DNA of 64,000 nt from CAYRGC01 sp964601225 (GCA_964601225.1 CAZRMM010000003.1:1-64000); one strand, 5' to 3'; numbered from the stretch's first letter, positions 9,314 to 17,678 are shown. The notes: generated from the sequence alone by a model not told the origin. Made by a program: numbers and translations.

Positions 9314-9356
9314 TCTCATGCGTCCTCGGCGTCCCATGCGTCTTTTGCGTCTCACC
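9314..9356. repeat. Right arm of AGACGCA iterated inverted repeat
   Basis: It reads CTCATGCGTCCTCGGCGTCC then CATGCGTCTTTTGCGTCTCACC. Its reverse complement aligns with 8873-8915 (AGACGCAAAAG, CGCATGAG). Confidence 0.7.
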
Positions 9357-9394
9357 CGGACTTCTCCTTAACCACATGCCCCTCCGGACGTTCC

Positions 9395-10696
9395 TTATCC
9401 CCGCGGAACGATCCTCTCCTGTCCTCCCATGTAGGGGCGCAGGACCTCGGGGATCGTCACGGAGCCGTCCTTGTTCTGGTAGATCTCCAGGATCGGGATG
9501 AGGATGCGCGGCGAGGCGATGCAGGTGTTGTTGAGCGTGTGGACGAACTCGCGCTTGCCCTCCGTCGTCTCGTACTTGATGTTGAGGCGGCGCGATTGGA
9601 AATCGTAGAAGGTCGAGCAGCTGTGGGTCTCGCCGTAGCCGTTCCGGCTCGGCATCCAGGTCTCGATATCGTTCTTGTAGACCTGCCCGCGACCCATGTC
9701 CCCCGTGCATACGTCCACGACGCGGTATGGGAGCTTAAGCGCCTGCAGCACGGCCTCGGCGTTGCCGAGGATCTCGGCGTGCATCTTCGCGCTCTCCTTC
9801 GGGTCATTCGCGCAGAGGATCACCTGCTCCACCTTTTGGAATTGATGGATGCGGTAGAGGCCCTTCGTGTCCTTGCCGTAGGTGCCCGCCTCGCGTCGGA
9901 AGCACGGCGAGATGCCGCAGTAGCGCTTGGGCAGCTCGTCGATCTGCAGGGTCTCGTCCTTGTGGTAGCTCGTAACGCTCACCTCGGAGGTGCCGATGAG
10001 CCAGGCATCGTCGCTTTCGAGTTCGCCATTCGCCTTCTTTACGCCCACGGCGTACGCCTGCTCCTCTCCCCCGGGGAAGTAGCTCGTGCCCATCATCGCG
10101 GGATAGTGGACCATCAAGGGCGGCGTGAAGGCCGTGTAGCCGCGCTTGTGGAGGAGATCGAGGGTGAATTGAAGAATCGCGAACTCGAGCCGCGCGCCGT
10201 CACCTTTCAGGAAGTACGATCGTGCCCCGGCGATCTTCACGCCGCGGGGAATATCGACGATGTCGAGCTTCTCGCCGAGAGTGACGTGGTCCAAGGGCGT
10301 GAAATCGAATGTCGGTAGATCGCCGTGCTTGCGGATCTCTACGTTCTCCGTGTCGTCCTTTCCTTCCGGTACGCGGTCGAGCGGGATGCTCGGGATCAGC
10401 AGCTGGAGCCGAGTCCATTCGGCGTCGAGCGATGCCATCTCGTCTTCCTTCTTCTTGAGGTCTTCGGAGAGCGCCTTCATGTCCGCGATCGCCTTTGTCT
10501 TGTCGTCGCCCTTCATCTTCGGCACTTCTTTACTCACGGCGTTCTTCTTCTCGCGCATTTCCTGCACGCCCTTGAGGAGGACGAGGCGCTCGGCATCGAG
10601 TTTCAGGAACGCATCGATATCCACTTTGATGCGCTTCTTTGTCGCCGCTTTCTTATAGGCATCGGGCCGCTGCCGGAGGTCGTTCAAATCGATCAT
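9395..10696 (-). CDS. serS: Seryl-tRNA synthetase
   Basis: 433 aa, the usual length. It charges tRNA-Ser. The N-terminal coiled-coil arm covers about residues 25-105 (charged KKNAVSKEVPKMKGDDKTKA region). The class II core has the serine/ATP segment GTSEVSVTSYHKDE, motif 2 FRREAGTYGKDTKGLYRIHQ and motif 3 near the C-terminus (ETHSCSTFYDFQSRRLNIKY). I start at the ATG at 10696 (MIDLNDLRQRPD), where the family begins; an ATG six codons upstream is possible. It lies 27 nt behind a small hypothetical gene on the same strand. Confidence 0.97.
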   Translation of the reverse strand: MIDLNDLRQRPDAYKKAATKKRIKVDIDAFLKLDAERLVLLKGVQEMREKKNAVSKEVPKMKGDDKTKAIADMKALSEDLKKKEDEMASLDAEWTRLQLLIPSIPLDRVPEGKDDTENVEIRKHGDLPTFDFTPLDHVTLGEKLDIVDIPRGVKIAGARSYFLKGDGARLEFAILQFTLDLLHKRGYTAFTPPLMVHYPAMMGTSYFPGGEEQAYAVGVKKANGELESDDAWLIGTSEVSVTSYHKDETLQIDELPKRYCGISPCFRREAGTYGKDTKGLYRIHQFQKVEQVILCANDPKESAKMHAEILGNAEAVLQALKLPYRVVDVCTGDMGRGQVYKNDIETWMPSRNGYGETHSCSTFYDFQSRRLNIKYETTEGKREFVHTLNNTCIASPRILIPILEIYQNKDGSVTIPEVLRPYMGGQERIVPRG

Positions 10697-10723
10697 ATTC
10701 GGAGAATACCGCAACCGCAGGCG

Positions 10724-11293
10724 TCATGCACCAGCTTCCGCATCTCCTTCCCGAAGCATCTCGGCGCAGTACGTGTCGACGGCTTTTCTGAGGCCGTTCT
10801 TCAGTTTCGGAAGATCATAGGGAGGGTCTTGTCCGTTCCGATTCGCCTCTTCGCACGACTGCACGGTTCCGGAGACCAGCTCCTCGCTCCTCTGACGCAG
10901 AACGGCGATAAACGCCGAGCGAAAAAGAGGAGGAAGAGCCTCGAGGATCCGCTGCGACCGTGCCATGGTCAGGTAACCGCTGATATTCTCCTCCACTTCG
11001 GCCACCGGTCCTTCCAGACTATCCTCCGGCAGCACTTCGGTTTGCGCGGAAATCAACGCCCCCAATTGCACGCGGAATTCCGCCCGATGCTCTTCGGCCG
11101 CAAACACGAAGCCCGTTTTATGGACAAGGAGTTTCGGAACATCCGGATCGGCGAAGAGCGCCCGCGAGTCTTGCGACAGCCGCGGGCAGAGAGCGAGATC
11201 CTCGCAGATCTGCGGAACCATGATGCTCCGCGCATCCTCATAGTTCGTTCCGAGCGTCGTGCGTTGTTTGCCCCGATCCATGTGCGGATTCAA
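10724..11293 (-). CDS. Hypothetical protein upstream of serS, 189 aa
   Basis: An acidic, helical, soluble protein without signal peptide. It contains short patches (ICEDLALCPRLSQDSRALFA, KTGFVFAAEEHRAEFRVQLG) that I cannot place in a family. ATGs at codons 1, 5 and 25 are possible starts. It precedes serS in the same orientation with a short gap and may be co-transcribed. The divergent 39-aa gene begins about 125 nt away. Confidence 0.6.
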   Translation of the reverse strand: MNPHMDRGKQRTTLGTNYEDARSIMVPQICEDLALCPRLSQDSRALFADPDVPKLLVHKTGFVFAAEEHRAEFRVQLGALISAQTEVLPEDSLEGPVAEVEENISGYLTMARSQRILEALPPLFRSAFIAVLRQRSEELVSGTVQSCEEANRNGQDPPYDLPKLKNGLRKAVDTYCAEMLREGDAEAGA

Positions 11294-11375
11294 GCGCGTC
11301 TGTCGAGTGAGTTCAACATTTGCGCGTGCTGTCTTTGGATTTTCCCCAGTCCTAGCGAAAAAAGTTCAAATGTGA

Positions 11376-11418
11376 TACAATAGTTGCGGTTCTTTCGAAC
11401 CAGAAAGGAGGTGAAACC
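11376..11418 (+). promoter_or_regulatory. Extended -10, leader hairpin and strong Shine-Dalgarno of the 39-aa gene
   Basis: TGATACAAT (extended -10, box 11376-11381) is followed by a GGTTC-TTTC-GAACC hairpin and AAAGGAGGTGAAACC directly before the ATG at 11419. GAACCAG at 11397-11403 recurs at 11494-11500 and both copies could pair with CTGGTTC at 11517-11523, so alternative folds are possible. Confidence 0.6.
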
Positions 11419-11538
11419 ATGGTCAAAGACATCGTTCTTTGCTTCACTGTCGGCATCGCCACACTTGTGGCGCTGACCGTCGGAATGATTCTTGAACCAG
11501 TCTTCGCTCTTGTGGACTGGTTCAAGACCCCCGCCTAG
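11419..11538 (+). CDS. Small single-pass membrane peptide, 39 aa
   Basis: The translation begins MVKDIVLCFTVGIATLVALT, then VGMILEPVFALVDWFKTPA and a TAG stop. One hydrophobic helix (about residues 5-30) is followed by a short polar tail. The Shine-Dalgarno is the best in this part of the window (AAAGGAGG, 7 nt spacing). A 9-bp inverted repeat (GAACCAGTC at 11494, GACTGGTTC at 11515) lies inside the reading frame, and a 7-bp GC hairpin spans the stop codon. Function unknown; it could be a regulatory or toxin-like peptide, or a membrane-protein subunit. Too short for most gene callers. Confidence 0.6.
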   Translation: MVKDIVLCFTVGIATLVALTVGMILEPVFALVDWFKTPA

Positions 11539-11594
11539 CGGGGGGCCATGTCACCTCGTTCCGGCGTGACCCTCGTGTTACGCCGGACTTTTTA
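11528..11594 (+). terminator. GC hairpin then rho-independent terminator after the 39-aa gene
   Basis: CCCCCGC-CTA-GCGGGGG spans 11528-11544. A second hairpin, TCCGGCGT...ACGCCGGA (11560-11587), is followed by CTTTTTAT, a typical intrinsic terminator. Confidence 0.75.
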
Positions 11595-11649
11595 TCTGTG
11601 GAAAAATCCCCCTTTCCGCCGGTGTCCCCTCCCGTCGGACTTTTATCTA

Positions 11650-11658
11650 TGGTATGCT
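11650..11658 (+). promoter_or_regulatory. Extended -10 box 9 nt before uvrB ATG
   Basis: TGGTATGCT places transcription start within about 3 nt of the ATG. There is no Shine-Dalgarno and no clear -35. Confidence 0.45.
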
Positions 11659-11667
11659 CGGAATCTT

Positions 11668-13698
11668 ATGTCGAGCTCCCTCAAGATCGTTCGCGACCAG
11701 CCCTTCAAGCTCGTGTCGCCGTTCCAGCCGATGGGCGACCAGCCCATGGCCATCGAGAAGCTCGTGAAGGGTGTGAATGCCGGCGAGCGCCATCAGACGC
11801 TCCTCGGCGCCACGGGCACGGGCAAGACCTTCACGATCGCCAACATCGTGCAGCAAGTGCAGCGCCCCACCCTCGTGCTCGCGCACAACAAGACCCTCGC
11901 GGCGCAGCTGTGTAACGAGTTCCAGCAGTTCTTCCCGGAGAACGCCGTCTCCTACTTCGTCTCGTACTACGACTATTACCAGCCGGAGGCGTACCTCCCG
12001 ACGACCGACACCTACATCGAGAAGGACGCGAGCATCAACGAGGAGATCGAGAAGTTCCGCCACGCCGCCACGTTCAACCTGCTCACGCGGCGCGATGTCT
12101 TGATCGTCGCGTCCGTCTCCTGCATCTACGGTCTCGGCAACGTGGAGGACTACGAGGCGCTCGCGATCACGCTCAAGCGCGGGATGCCGATCAAGCGCGA
12201 CCAGCTGCTCCGCCGCCTCACGGACATCCAGTACCGCCGCTCGGGCATGGACTTCAAGCAGGGCATGGTCCACGTGCTCGGCGACACCGTGGAGATCTTC
12301 CCGCCGAGCGGCGACACGGTGATCCGCATCGAGGTGCCCTTCGACGAGATCGACGTGATCCAGGAGGTGGATAGCTTCACCGGAGAGCTCTTGAACGAGC
12401 TCCAGGAAGTGATGATCTTCCCCGCGGCCCACAACGTCACCACGAAGGAGAAGATCGAGCAGGCGGTGGACGGCATCAAGGCCGAGATGGTGGAGCAGGA
12501 GAAATTCTTCCTCGATCGCAACGAGCATGCCAAGGCCGAGCGCATCCGCATGCGCACGGAGTACGACATCGAGATGCTCCGCGAGACGGGGTATACCACG
12601 GGCATCGAGAACTACGTCCGGTACCTCAATAACCAGGCTCCCGGCTCCCCCCCGTCCACGCTCCTCGACTACTTCCCGAACGATTTCCTGCTCGTGGTGG
12701 ACGAATCGCACATTTCGATCCCGCAAGTCGGCGGCATGCACGAGGGCAACCGTAGCCGCAAGAACACGCTTGTCGAGTACGGCTTTCGTCTTCCCTCCGC
12801 ACACGACAACCGCCCGCTCCGCTTCGACGAGTTCGAGGACCGCTGCCCTCAGCGCGTGTACGTGTCGGCAACGCCCGGTCCCTACGAGTTCAAGAACACG
12901 AAGAAGGAGTTCTTCGCGGAGCAAATCATCCGTCCCACGGGTCTCATCGATCCCGTGGTCGTCGTGAAGCCCAGCAAGAACCAGATCGACGACATCTCGT
13001 CCGAAGTGGAGGCCACGATCAAGCGCGGCGAGCGTGTGCTCATCACGACGCTCACGAAGAAAATGGCCGAGGACCTCACGAAGTTCCTCACGGAGCAGGG
13101 ACGCAAGGTGCGCTACCTCCACAGCGACGTGGAGACGCTCGAGCGCATCGAGATCCTGCGTCAGCTGCGCACCGGAGAGATCGACATCCTCGTGGGCATC
13201 AACCTCCTGCGTGAGGGCCTGGATCTCCCCGAAGTCAGCTTCATCGCGATCCTCGACGCCGACAAGCAGGGCTTTCTCCGCTCGCGCGACGCCCTCATCC
13301 AGACGATCGGCCGCGCCGCCCGCAACGTCAACGGCCACGTGACGCTCTACGCCTCGCCGGATCCCGTCACGAAGGAGCCGCGCATCACCGACGCCATGAA
13401 GGCCGCCATGGCCGAGACGGAGCGTCGCCGCGGCATCCAGGAGGCCTACAACAAGAAGCACGGCATCACGCCGAAGACGATCATCAAGGCCGTCCGCGAC
13501 ATCGCGGAGGAGAGCCGCAAGATGGAACTGCGCCGTCCCAAGCGCGATCACACCAAGATCCCGCTCGACGAGCGCAAGCGCCTCATGGAGGAGCTCGAGA
13601 AGCAGATGGAGATCGCTGCGCAGAACCTGGAATTTGAGAAGGCGGCGGATCTCCGGGATGAGATCGAGCTTCTTCGACGGGAACTCACGACGAAATAA
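11668..13698 (+). CDS. uvrB: UvrABC excision nuclease subunit B
   Basis: 676 aa, normal for the family. UvrB verifies DNA damage and, with UvrA and UvrC, carries out nucleotide excision repair. Visible parts: Walker A GATGTGKTFTIAN (about 48), the beta-hairpin region YYDYYQPEAYLPTTDTYIEK, DESH box LLVVDESHISIPQ, helicase motif VI IQTIGRAARNVNGH and the C-terminal UVR motif LEKQMEIAAQNLEFEKAADL. I start at the ATG at 11668; the open frame upstream runs through a terminator. An extended -10 (TGGTATGCT, box 11653-11658) lies 9 nt before this ATG, suggesting a leaderless mRNA. Confidence 0.98.
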   Translation: MSSSLKIVRDQPFKLVSPFQPMGDQPMAIEKLVKGVNAGERHQTLLGATGTGKTFTIANIVQQVQRPTLVLAHNKTLAAQLCNEFQQFFPENAVSYFVSYYDYYQPEAYLPTTDTYIEKDASINEEIEKFRHAATFNLLTRRDVLIVASVSCIYGLGNVEDYEALAITLKRGMPIKRDQLLRRLTDIQYRRSGMDFKQGMVHVLGDTVEIFPPSGDTVIRIEVPFDEIDVIQEVDSFTGELLNELQEVMIFPAAHNVTTKEKIEQAVDGIKAEMVEQEKFFLDRNEHAKAERIRMRTEYDIEMLRETGYTTGIENYVRYLNNQAPGSPPSTLLDYFPNDFLLVVDESHISIPQVGGMHEGNRSRKNTLVEYGFRLPSAHDNRPLRFDEFEDRCPQRVYVSATPGPYEFKNTKKEFFAEQIIRPTGLIDPVVVVKPSKNQIDDISSEVEATIKRGERVLITTLTKKMAEDLTKFLTEQGRKVRYLHSDVETLERIEILRQLRTGEIDILVGINLLREGLDLPEVSFIAILDADKQGFLRSRDALIQTIGRAARNVNGHVTLYASPDPVTKEPRITDAMKAAMAETERRRGIQEAYNKKHGITPKTIIKAVRDIAEESRKMELRRPKRDHTKIPLDERKRLMEELEKQMEIAAQNLEFEKAADLRDEIELLRRELTTK

Positions 13699-13710
13699 GC
13701 TTCTTCTCGC

Positions 13711-14661
13711 ATGTCTTTTTCTGAGAAAGAACCGGCCAATGATGCTCCTGTCATCGTCGGTGAACTTCCCGGCGGATTGTCGCCGGAATTGGTGGCTGCA
13801 AACGGTGAGCTTTTGATGAATGAGCCAGTACGGTATGGACGAAGGGTTATTTTCATTAAAAACACCCATGCCGATAGCGGAATTTTTAAAAGGTCATTCG
13901 ATGATATGGCCGCATTCTATGTTCATCAAAAGCATGTTGCAGCCTTTCTTCGGAGCCTGGCGAAGGAATCTGTCCCGCATCATTTTCAATACGAATGTCT
14001 CACGCCGGAGCTCTGTGAAAATCCCGAGACCCTTCGTCGAGACGCTATTGCTGCCAAGAACCTGTGGTTACTCATTGATCAGTATCACCCGTACGAACTA
14101 CTGAATCGGATCTCGCGCGGGCTGTACGATCAGCAGCAACATCTTTCGCTCTATCAACAGAGCGTCGCTCCTGCATCTGTGTTGGGTGATATGCTCTTTG
14201 GTTCTGCGCCAATCCACAAGCTACTCCCCGGGCATCGTCGAGATCTGAGGGTATACCGGGAAGCGTATCTGACAAAAATAAAAGCACTTATTCCGATCTC
14301 GGCATCGCTGACCGATATCGATTTAGAACGCATTCAGATTGAATATCTGCAAGCGAGAGATGCGAGTTTTCTCGAGCGACAAAAATTCGTAAGACAGCAG
14401 GCGGAAACGGTGCCCCATGGAGGCGTTCTTATTGTGACGTACGGAGGGGACCATTTTCGTCTGAATGAAAGGGATATCACTGCGGTTAGTCGTGGTCTTG
14501 AAGACGAATTTGCGGATGGATTCGACCGTACTGTCATAGAACCCTTCGGCGGAAAGGAATTGATACGTCGCGTATCCCCGCACACTGCGAATATGGCAAA
14601 ATCAGTTGAAAAACTTCGTCTGACTTTTGCAAATATGAGGCGACAAGCCGGGCAGATCTGA
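13711..14661 (+). CDS. Hypothetical protein, possibly ChaN/Tiki-like
   Basis: 316 aa, more AT-rich and with different codon use from uvrB, 12 nt after it. The N-terminal part has VIFIKNTHADSGIF and later VHQKHVAAFLRSLAKESVPH followed by a YE; the C-terminal part has GVLIVTYGGDHFRLNER. A His after a hydrophobic strand, a Glu after the next strand and a late GGDHF recall the EreA/ChaN/Tiki superfamily, but the match is weak and no membrane anchor is present. Composition suggests possible acquisition. I would label it hypothetical. Confidence 0.75.
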   Translation: MSFSEKEPANDAPVIVGELPGGLSPELVAANGELLMNEPVRYGRRVIFIKNTHADSGIFKRSFDDMAAFYVHQKHVAAFLRSLAKESVPHHFQYECLTPELCENPETLRRDAIAAKNLWLLIDQYHPYELLNRISRGLYDQQQHLSLYQQSVAPASVLGDMLFGSAPIHKLLPGHRRDLRVYREAYLTKIKALIPISASLTDIDLERIQIEYLQARDASFLERQKFVRQQAETVPHGGVLIVTYGGDHFRLNERDITAVSRGLEDEFADGFDRTVIEPFGGKELIRRVSPHTANMAKSVEKLRLTFANMRRQAGQI

Positions 14662-14755
14662 TACCGTCCTTTTTCCCAAGTCAAACCTCTTCTTTGCGCC
14701 CGACCGTCGCGACGAGCTCGAACTCTTACAATGAGAGATCACGACAAACCGAGCG

Positions 14756-15112
14756 TTAGAACCTGTCCGACTCTTTCCTGTCGTACTCCGGCGTCTCCCG
14801 CACGATCTGATGCACGATCGCGCTCACCGTCTCGTGCGCTTGCTCGACGTTTTTGCCGTCGCCGATCATGGCGATCGTGACGCGCTCGCTGAGGACGTTC
14901 GGGAAATCCGGGTCGGCCTCGCTCGAGATGCGCGGAATCACGATGCCGTGCAGGCAGAAGATCATCTGCCCCAGAAGGCCGTAGACGGCCCGTCGCCGTT
15001 CGTCGATCTCGTCGCCGAGCTCTTCGGCTTCGAGATACGTCAGTTGCCGCGGCCTTGCGCCGCGCTGGAACATGTCGAACTCGATGATGCTGAGATGGTC
15101 GGATTCGGCCAT
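14756..15112 (-). CDS. Hypothetical protein downstream of galU, 118 aa
   Basis: A soluble acidic protein with a helical N-terminal half (YLEAEELGDEIDERRRAVYG) and a short hydrophobic core (LLGQMIFCLHGIVIP). Family not recognised. It starts 23 nt after the galU stop on the same strand, so the two are probably co-transcribed. A plus-strand ORF over the same bases is judged a shadow because this frame continues the operon. Confidence 0.6.
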   Translation of the reverse strand: MAESDHLSIIEFDMFQRGARPRQLTYLEAEELGDEIDERRRAVYGLLGQMIFCLHGIVIPRISSEADPDFPNVLSERVTIAMIGDGKNVEQAHETVSAIVHQIVRETPEYDRKESDRF

Positions 15113-15135
15113 GGCCGGGCAGCGTAGGCCAACCC

Positions 15136-16008
15136 TCAGCCCAAGTCGAGTACTGCTTCCTTATAACCTTCGGGCGTCCCCGTGTCGTACCGCTTGCCCT
15201 CGAAGACGCAGCCGAAGATATCGAGCGCGTCCTTATTCGCGATGAGCGCGTCGATCAGGCGGATCTCTCCTCCATGCGAGCCTTCTTCGATCAAATGCAG
15301 CTTGTCGAAGATCATCTTGGGCACGATGTACTTCCCCACGATCCCGAGATCGCTCGGCGCGTCCTTGGGTTTCGGCTTCTCGACGAGCCCGGTGACCTTA
15401 CGAAGGTCACCTGCACGAAGGTCACCTGCGCGAAGGTCACCTGCACGAAGGTCACCTCCGGATTTCCATGAAGGATCGATTTCCACGATGCCGTACTTCT
15501 CCGTGAGCTTCGGGTCGATCTTCTGGAGGCAGAGCATCACGGCGTCGCGATCGGCTTTGGCTTTCTCCATCGCCTTCACGAGTTGCTGGAGGCCGTTTTG
15601 CTTCCCCACGATCAGGTCGTCGCCGAAGAGCACGGCGATCTCGGGCGTCTTCACCCAGGAGTGAGCCTGGAGCAGCGCGTGGCCGTCGCCGAGCATCTGC
15701 TCTTGGTAGACGACGTGGAAGTTCACGGACTCGTAGCGCGTGAGTTCTTCCAAGAGGTGCGTTTTCCCTTTTCGTTTGAGCTCGGAGTTGAGTGCGGGGT
15801 TCTCGTAAAAGTACTGGGGGATCGCCTCCTTGCCGCGGTTGATGACGAAGCAGATGTCGGTGATGCCGACGCTCAGGCACTCGTCGACGAGAAGGGCGAT
15901 AATCGGTTGGTTGCCGATCGGGAGCAGCTCCTTTGGAACCGCCTTGGTCCACGGGAGGAAACGCGTGCCGAGGCCGGCGACGGGGAGGATGGCTTGAGTG
16001 AGCGTCAT
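15136..16008 (-). CDS. galU: UTP-glucose-1-phosphate uridylyltransferase
   Basis: 290 aa. It makes UDP-glucose from UTP and glucose-1-phosphate for surface glycans. The N-terminus AILPVAGLGTRFLPWTKAVP carries the nucleotidyltransferase signature; LFGDDLIVG and LTEKYGIVEID follow, as in GalU. The ATG at 16008 matches the family start; the longer frame upstream is noise. Between YGIVEID and TGLVEKPKPK, where GalU normally has a short loop, there is a four-fold GDLRA repeat encoded by a 15-bp tandem repeat. The gene is followed by a small hypothetical gene on the same strand. Confidence 0.95.
   Translation of the reverse strand: MTLTQAILPVAGLGTRFLPWTKAVPKELLPIGNQPIIALLVDECLSVGITDICFVINRGKEAIPQYFYENPALNSELKRKGKTHLLEELTRYESVNFHVVYQEQMLGDGHALLQAHSWVKTPEIAVLFGDDLIVGKQNGLQQLVKAMEKAKADRDAVMLCLQKIDPKLTEKYGIVEIDPSWKSGGDLRAGDLRAGDLRAGDLRKVTGLVEKPKPKDAPSDLGIVGKYIVPKMIFDKLHLIEEGSHGGEIRLIDALIANKDALDIFGCVFEGKRYDTGTPEGYKEAVLDLG
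15401..15460. repeat. Four 15-bp tandem repeats inside galU
   Basis: Units CGAAGGTCACCTGCA, CGAAGGTCACCTGCG, CGAAGGTCACCTGCA and CGAAGGTCACCTCCG encode a GDLRA array in the GalU loop. There is no frame change. Confidence 0.9.
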
Positions 16009-16237
16009 GAGCGGGTGCGGAATCGTCGGCAGTCTACCGGGAGTTTCCCGCGGGAGACATGCATCGGGATGCCAAAAAACCTTGTTACGGCGGTGCGCGA
16101 TTTCCGCGAAAATCGACATGCGGTTTTTGCGCTTCCGTCTGCGGAAAAATCGATGCCGACTTTATGGCTTTCCTGAGCCCAAACTTTCCTTTCTCCCAAA
16201 ATTTCGCTACAATGGAGCCCTAATCACCAATATACAC

Positions 16238-16615
16238 ATGAACCCCGTCTCTTCGATCGATCGCGCCCTCGAGCGCGTCCAGAATCTCTACGTGGTGCAG
16301 ACGCGCCTCATCAAGCTCCTCGAGAGCGATCTGACGGATCCCGTGATCCGCCGTGAGACGCACGCCTCCCTGAAGGAGTTCCAAACGCTCCTCCAGCGCG
16401 CCGACCATCGTTACATGGGTGGCGAGGACGTTTGGCAGTCTCTGAAGGCCCTTCCTGCGGACGCGCTCGCGCTCCTGCGCAAGTCGCCGTCCTCAACGCG
16501 ACATCTCAAGGCCGTCGCCGCGAAGGCGAAGAAGGCCGCTCCCGCTCCCAAGGCGAAGGCCGTCTCCAAATCGAGCGTCAGCAAGGTAAAGGGGAAGAAG
16601 AAGTCGCGTCGTTGA
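16238..16615 (+). CDS. Small protein with Lys/Ala-rich tail, 125 aa
   Basis: The N-terminal 80 residues are helical (SSIDRALERVQNLYVVQTRL), followed by a basic tail (KAKKAAPAPKAKAVSKSS, ending KGKKKSRR) typical of proteins that bind nucleic acid or ribosomes. Family not recognised. I start at the ATG at 16238, 24 nt after a TACAAT -10-like box (16208-16213); the open frame upstream has no protein-like composition. It is convergent with hsp20 and separated from it by a GGTTGCC hairpin element. Confidence 0.7.
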   Translation: MNPVSSIDRALERVQNLYVVQTRLIKLLESDLTDPVIRRETHASLKEFQTLLQRADHRYMGGEDVWQSLKALPADALALLRKSPSSTRHLKAVAAKAKKAAPAPKAKAVSKSSVSKVKGKKKSRR

Positions 16616-16616
16616 A

Positions 16617-16692
16617 AGCAACCAGGCAACCGGGCAACCGGGCAACCAGGAAAAATCCCGGTTGCCAGGTTTCTTGGTTGCCCGGTTGCCTC
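16617..16692. repeat. GGCAACC/GGTTGCC iterated hairpin element, copy 1
   Basis: The left arm iterates (GGCAACC)(A/G)GG and the right arm iterates GGTTGCC, separated by AAAAATCC. The arms can pair over about 30 bases. It lies between the convergent 125-aa gene and hsp20, where it could terminate both. Confidence 0.85.
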
Positions 16693-16693
16693 G

Positions 16694-17185
16694 TCACGCC
16701 TCGCTGATCTTCACGATTTTCACGCGCTCCTCCTTCGGTACAAGGATCTTGAGGACACATTCTTTGTTGAACGTTGCCTTGATCTTGCGCGGATCGATGC
16801 TCATCGGAAGCGTCACGCTGCGGGCGAAGGAGCCCCAGAAACACTCGCGGAGAAAGTATTCGCCGTCCGTTGCCGTATCAGTCTGTTTTCTCTGACCACG
16901 GATCGTAATGACGTTGTCATTCACTTCGATATCGATATCGCTCATTCGCACGCCGGCGATCGGGGCCTTGATGATGAAGTAATTGTCCTGCTCAAAAATG
17001 TCGACGGCCACTCTTCCCACCTGTGTCGCCGAAGAAGATGAAGCGGCGGAGGAGGCGGAACGTGTCGTCGCTGCATCATCGCGCACAGGAGTGCCGGAGT
17101 TGTTGTGCTGCTGTGGCAGGGCTTGATCGGCATTCTGCCCTTGTGCGAGCGCAGCGAAGATTCCGTGGAATGGAGACGATCCCAT
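16694..17185 (-). CDS. Hsp20/alpha-crystallin small heat-shock protein
   Basis: 163 aa. An ATP-independent holdase chaperone. A disordered Ser/Ala/Gln-rich N-terminus (to about 55) precedes the alpha-crystallin domain: VAVDIFEQDNYFIIKAPIAG, DIDIEVNDNVITIRGQRK, FLRECFWGSFARSVTLP and ATFNKECVLKILVPK. The C-terminal V-K-I motif is present. The start ATG lies 9 nt after a good -10 box (TAGAAT), with TTGCCA 18 nt further upstream, so the mRNA should be almost leaderless. No CIRCE element is visible. Confidence 0.95.
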   Translation of the reverse strand: MGSSPFHGIFAALAQGQNADQALPQQHNNSGTPVRDDAATTRSASSAASSSSATQVGRVAVDIFEQDNYFIIKAPIAGVRMSDIDIEVNDNVITIRGQRKQTDTATDGEYFLRECFWGSFARSVTLPMSIDPRKIKATFNKECVLKILVPKEERVKIVKISEA

Positions 17186-17194
17186 CAGGCGTGG

Positions 17195-17224
17195 ATTCTA
17201 TCAAGCGTCGCTTTCCAATGGCAA
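17195..17224 (-). promoter_or_regulatory. hsp20 promoter, near-leaderless
   Basis: On the minus strand TTGCCA (17224-17219), 18 nt, then TAGAAT (17200-17195). Transcription would begin about 3 nt before the ATG at 17185. Confidence 0.6.
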
Positions 17225-17453
17225 AAACTCTCAGTGGCGCTTCATGATGAGTTATGAGGTGCTGGCACTCTCGACGATGAATGCTATCCGATCACACTAT
17301 CGACTCCTGTCATCTCGGTCATCGGACACGGACGCAAGTCGCGTGTATTTTCCGTTGTGTCGTCAGCGACAAGCGGGCGATTCGAGCCCCGTCGCGAATG
17401 AGACTTGCCCGACGTGGCATCATCAGTAGAATTCATCCACCACCACTCCGCAC

Positions 17454-17678
17454 ATGTCCACAGCTTCCCTTCGCAACGCAATCCGCCGTCTCCGATTCGA
17501 GCGGAACATGACACAAGAGGAACTTGCACTGCGCGTAGGAGTCAGCCGCCAGACGGTCATGTCGATCGAACGGGGTCGAACGAACCCGTCGATTCTTCTC
17601 GCTCTCAAAATTGCCTCGGCGCTCAACGTGAGCGTGACGGAGGTCTTCACCATGGAGGGAAAGCTGGCTCCGGTATAA
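17454..17678 (+). CDS. XRE-family HTH regulator, 74 aa
   Basis: A compact Cro/CI-type protein made almost only of the helix-turn-helix domain: LRNAIRRLRFERNMTQEELA, then VGVSRQTVMSIERGRTNPSI and LALKIASALNVSVTEVF. This resembles the short YozG/YgzD-type regulators common in bacteria, which usually act as repressors. It is flanked upstream by 270 nt without genes and downstream by the convergent recJ. The target is unknown; neighbouring hsp20 is possible but unsupported. Confidence 0.92.
   Translation: MSTASLRNAIRRLRFERNMTQEELALRVGVSRQTVMSIERGRTNPSILLALKIASALNVSVTEVFTMEGKLAPV

Noticed and set aside
11647..13869. 740-codon minus-strand ORF
   Set aside because: Shadow of uvrB; no family resemblance and implausible composition.
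15401..15460. CRISPR-like array
   Set aside because: Units are directly adjacent without spacers and are translated inside galU.
17240..17280. CIRCE element for hsp20
   Set aside because: GGTGCTGGCACTC resembles half of it, but the 9-nt spaced inverted GAGTGCTAA half is missing and it lies upstream of the promoter.
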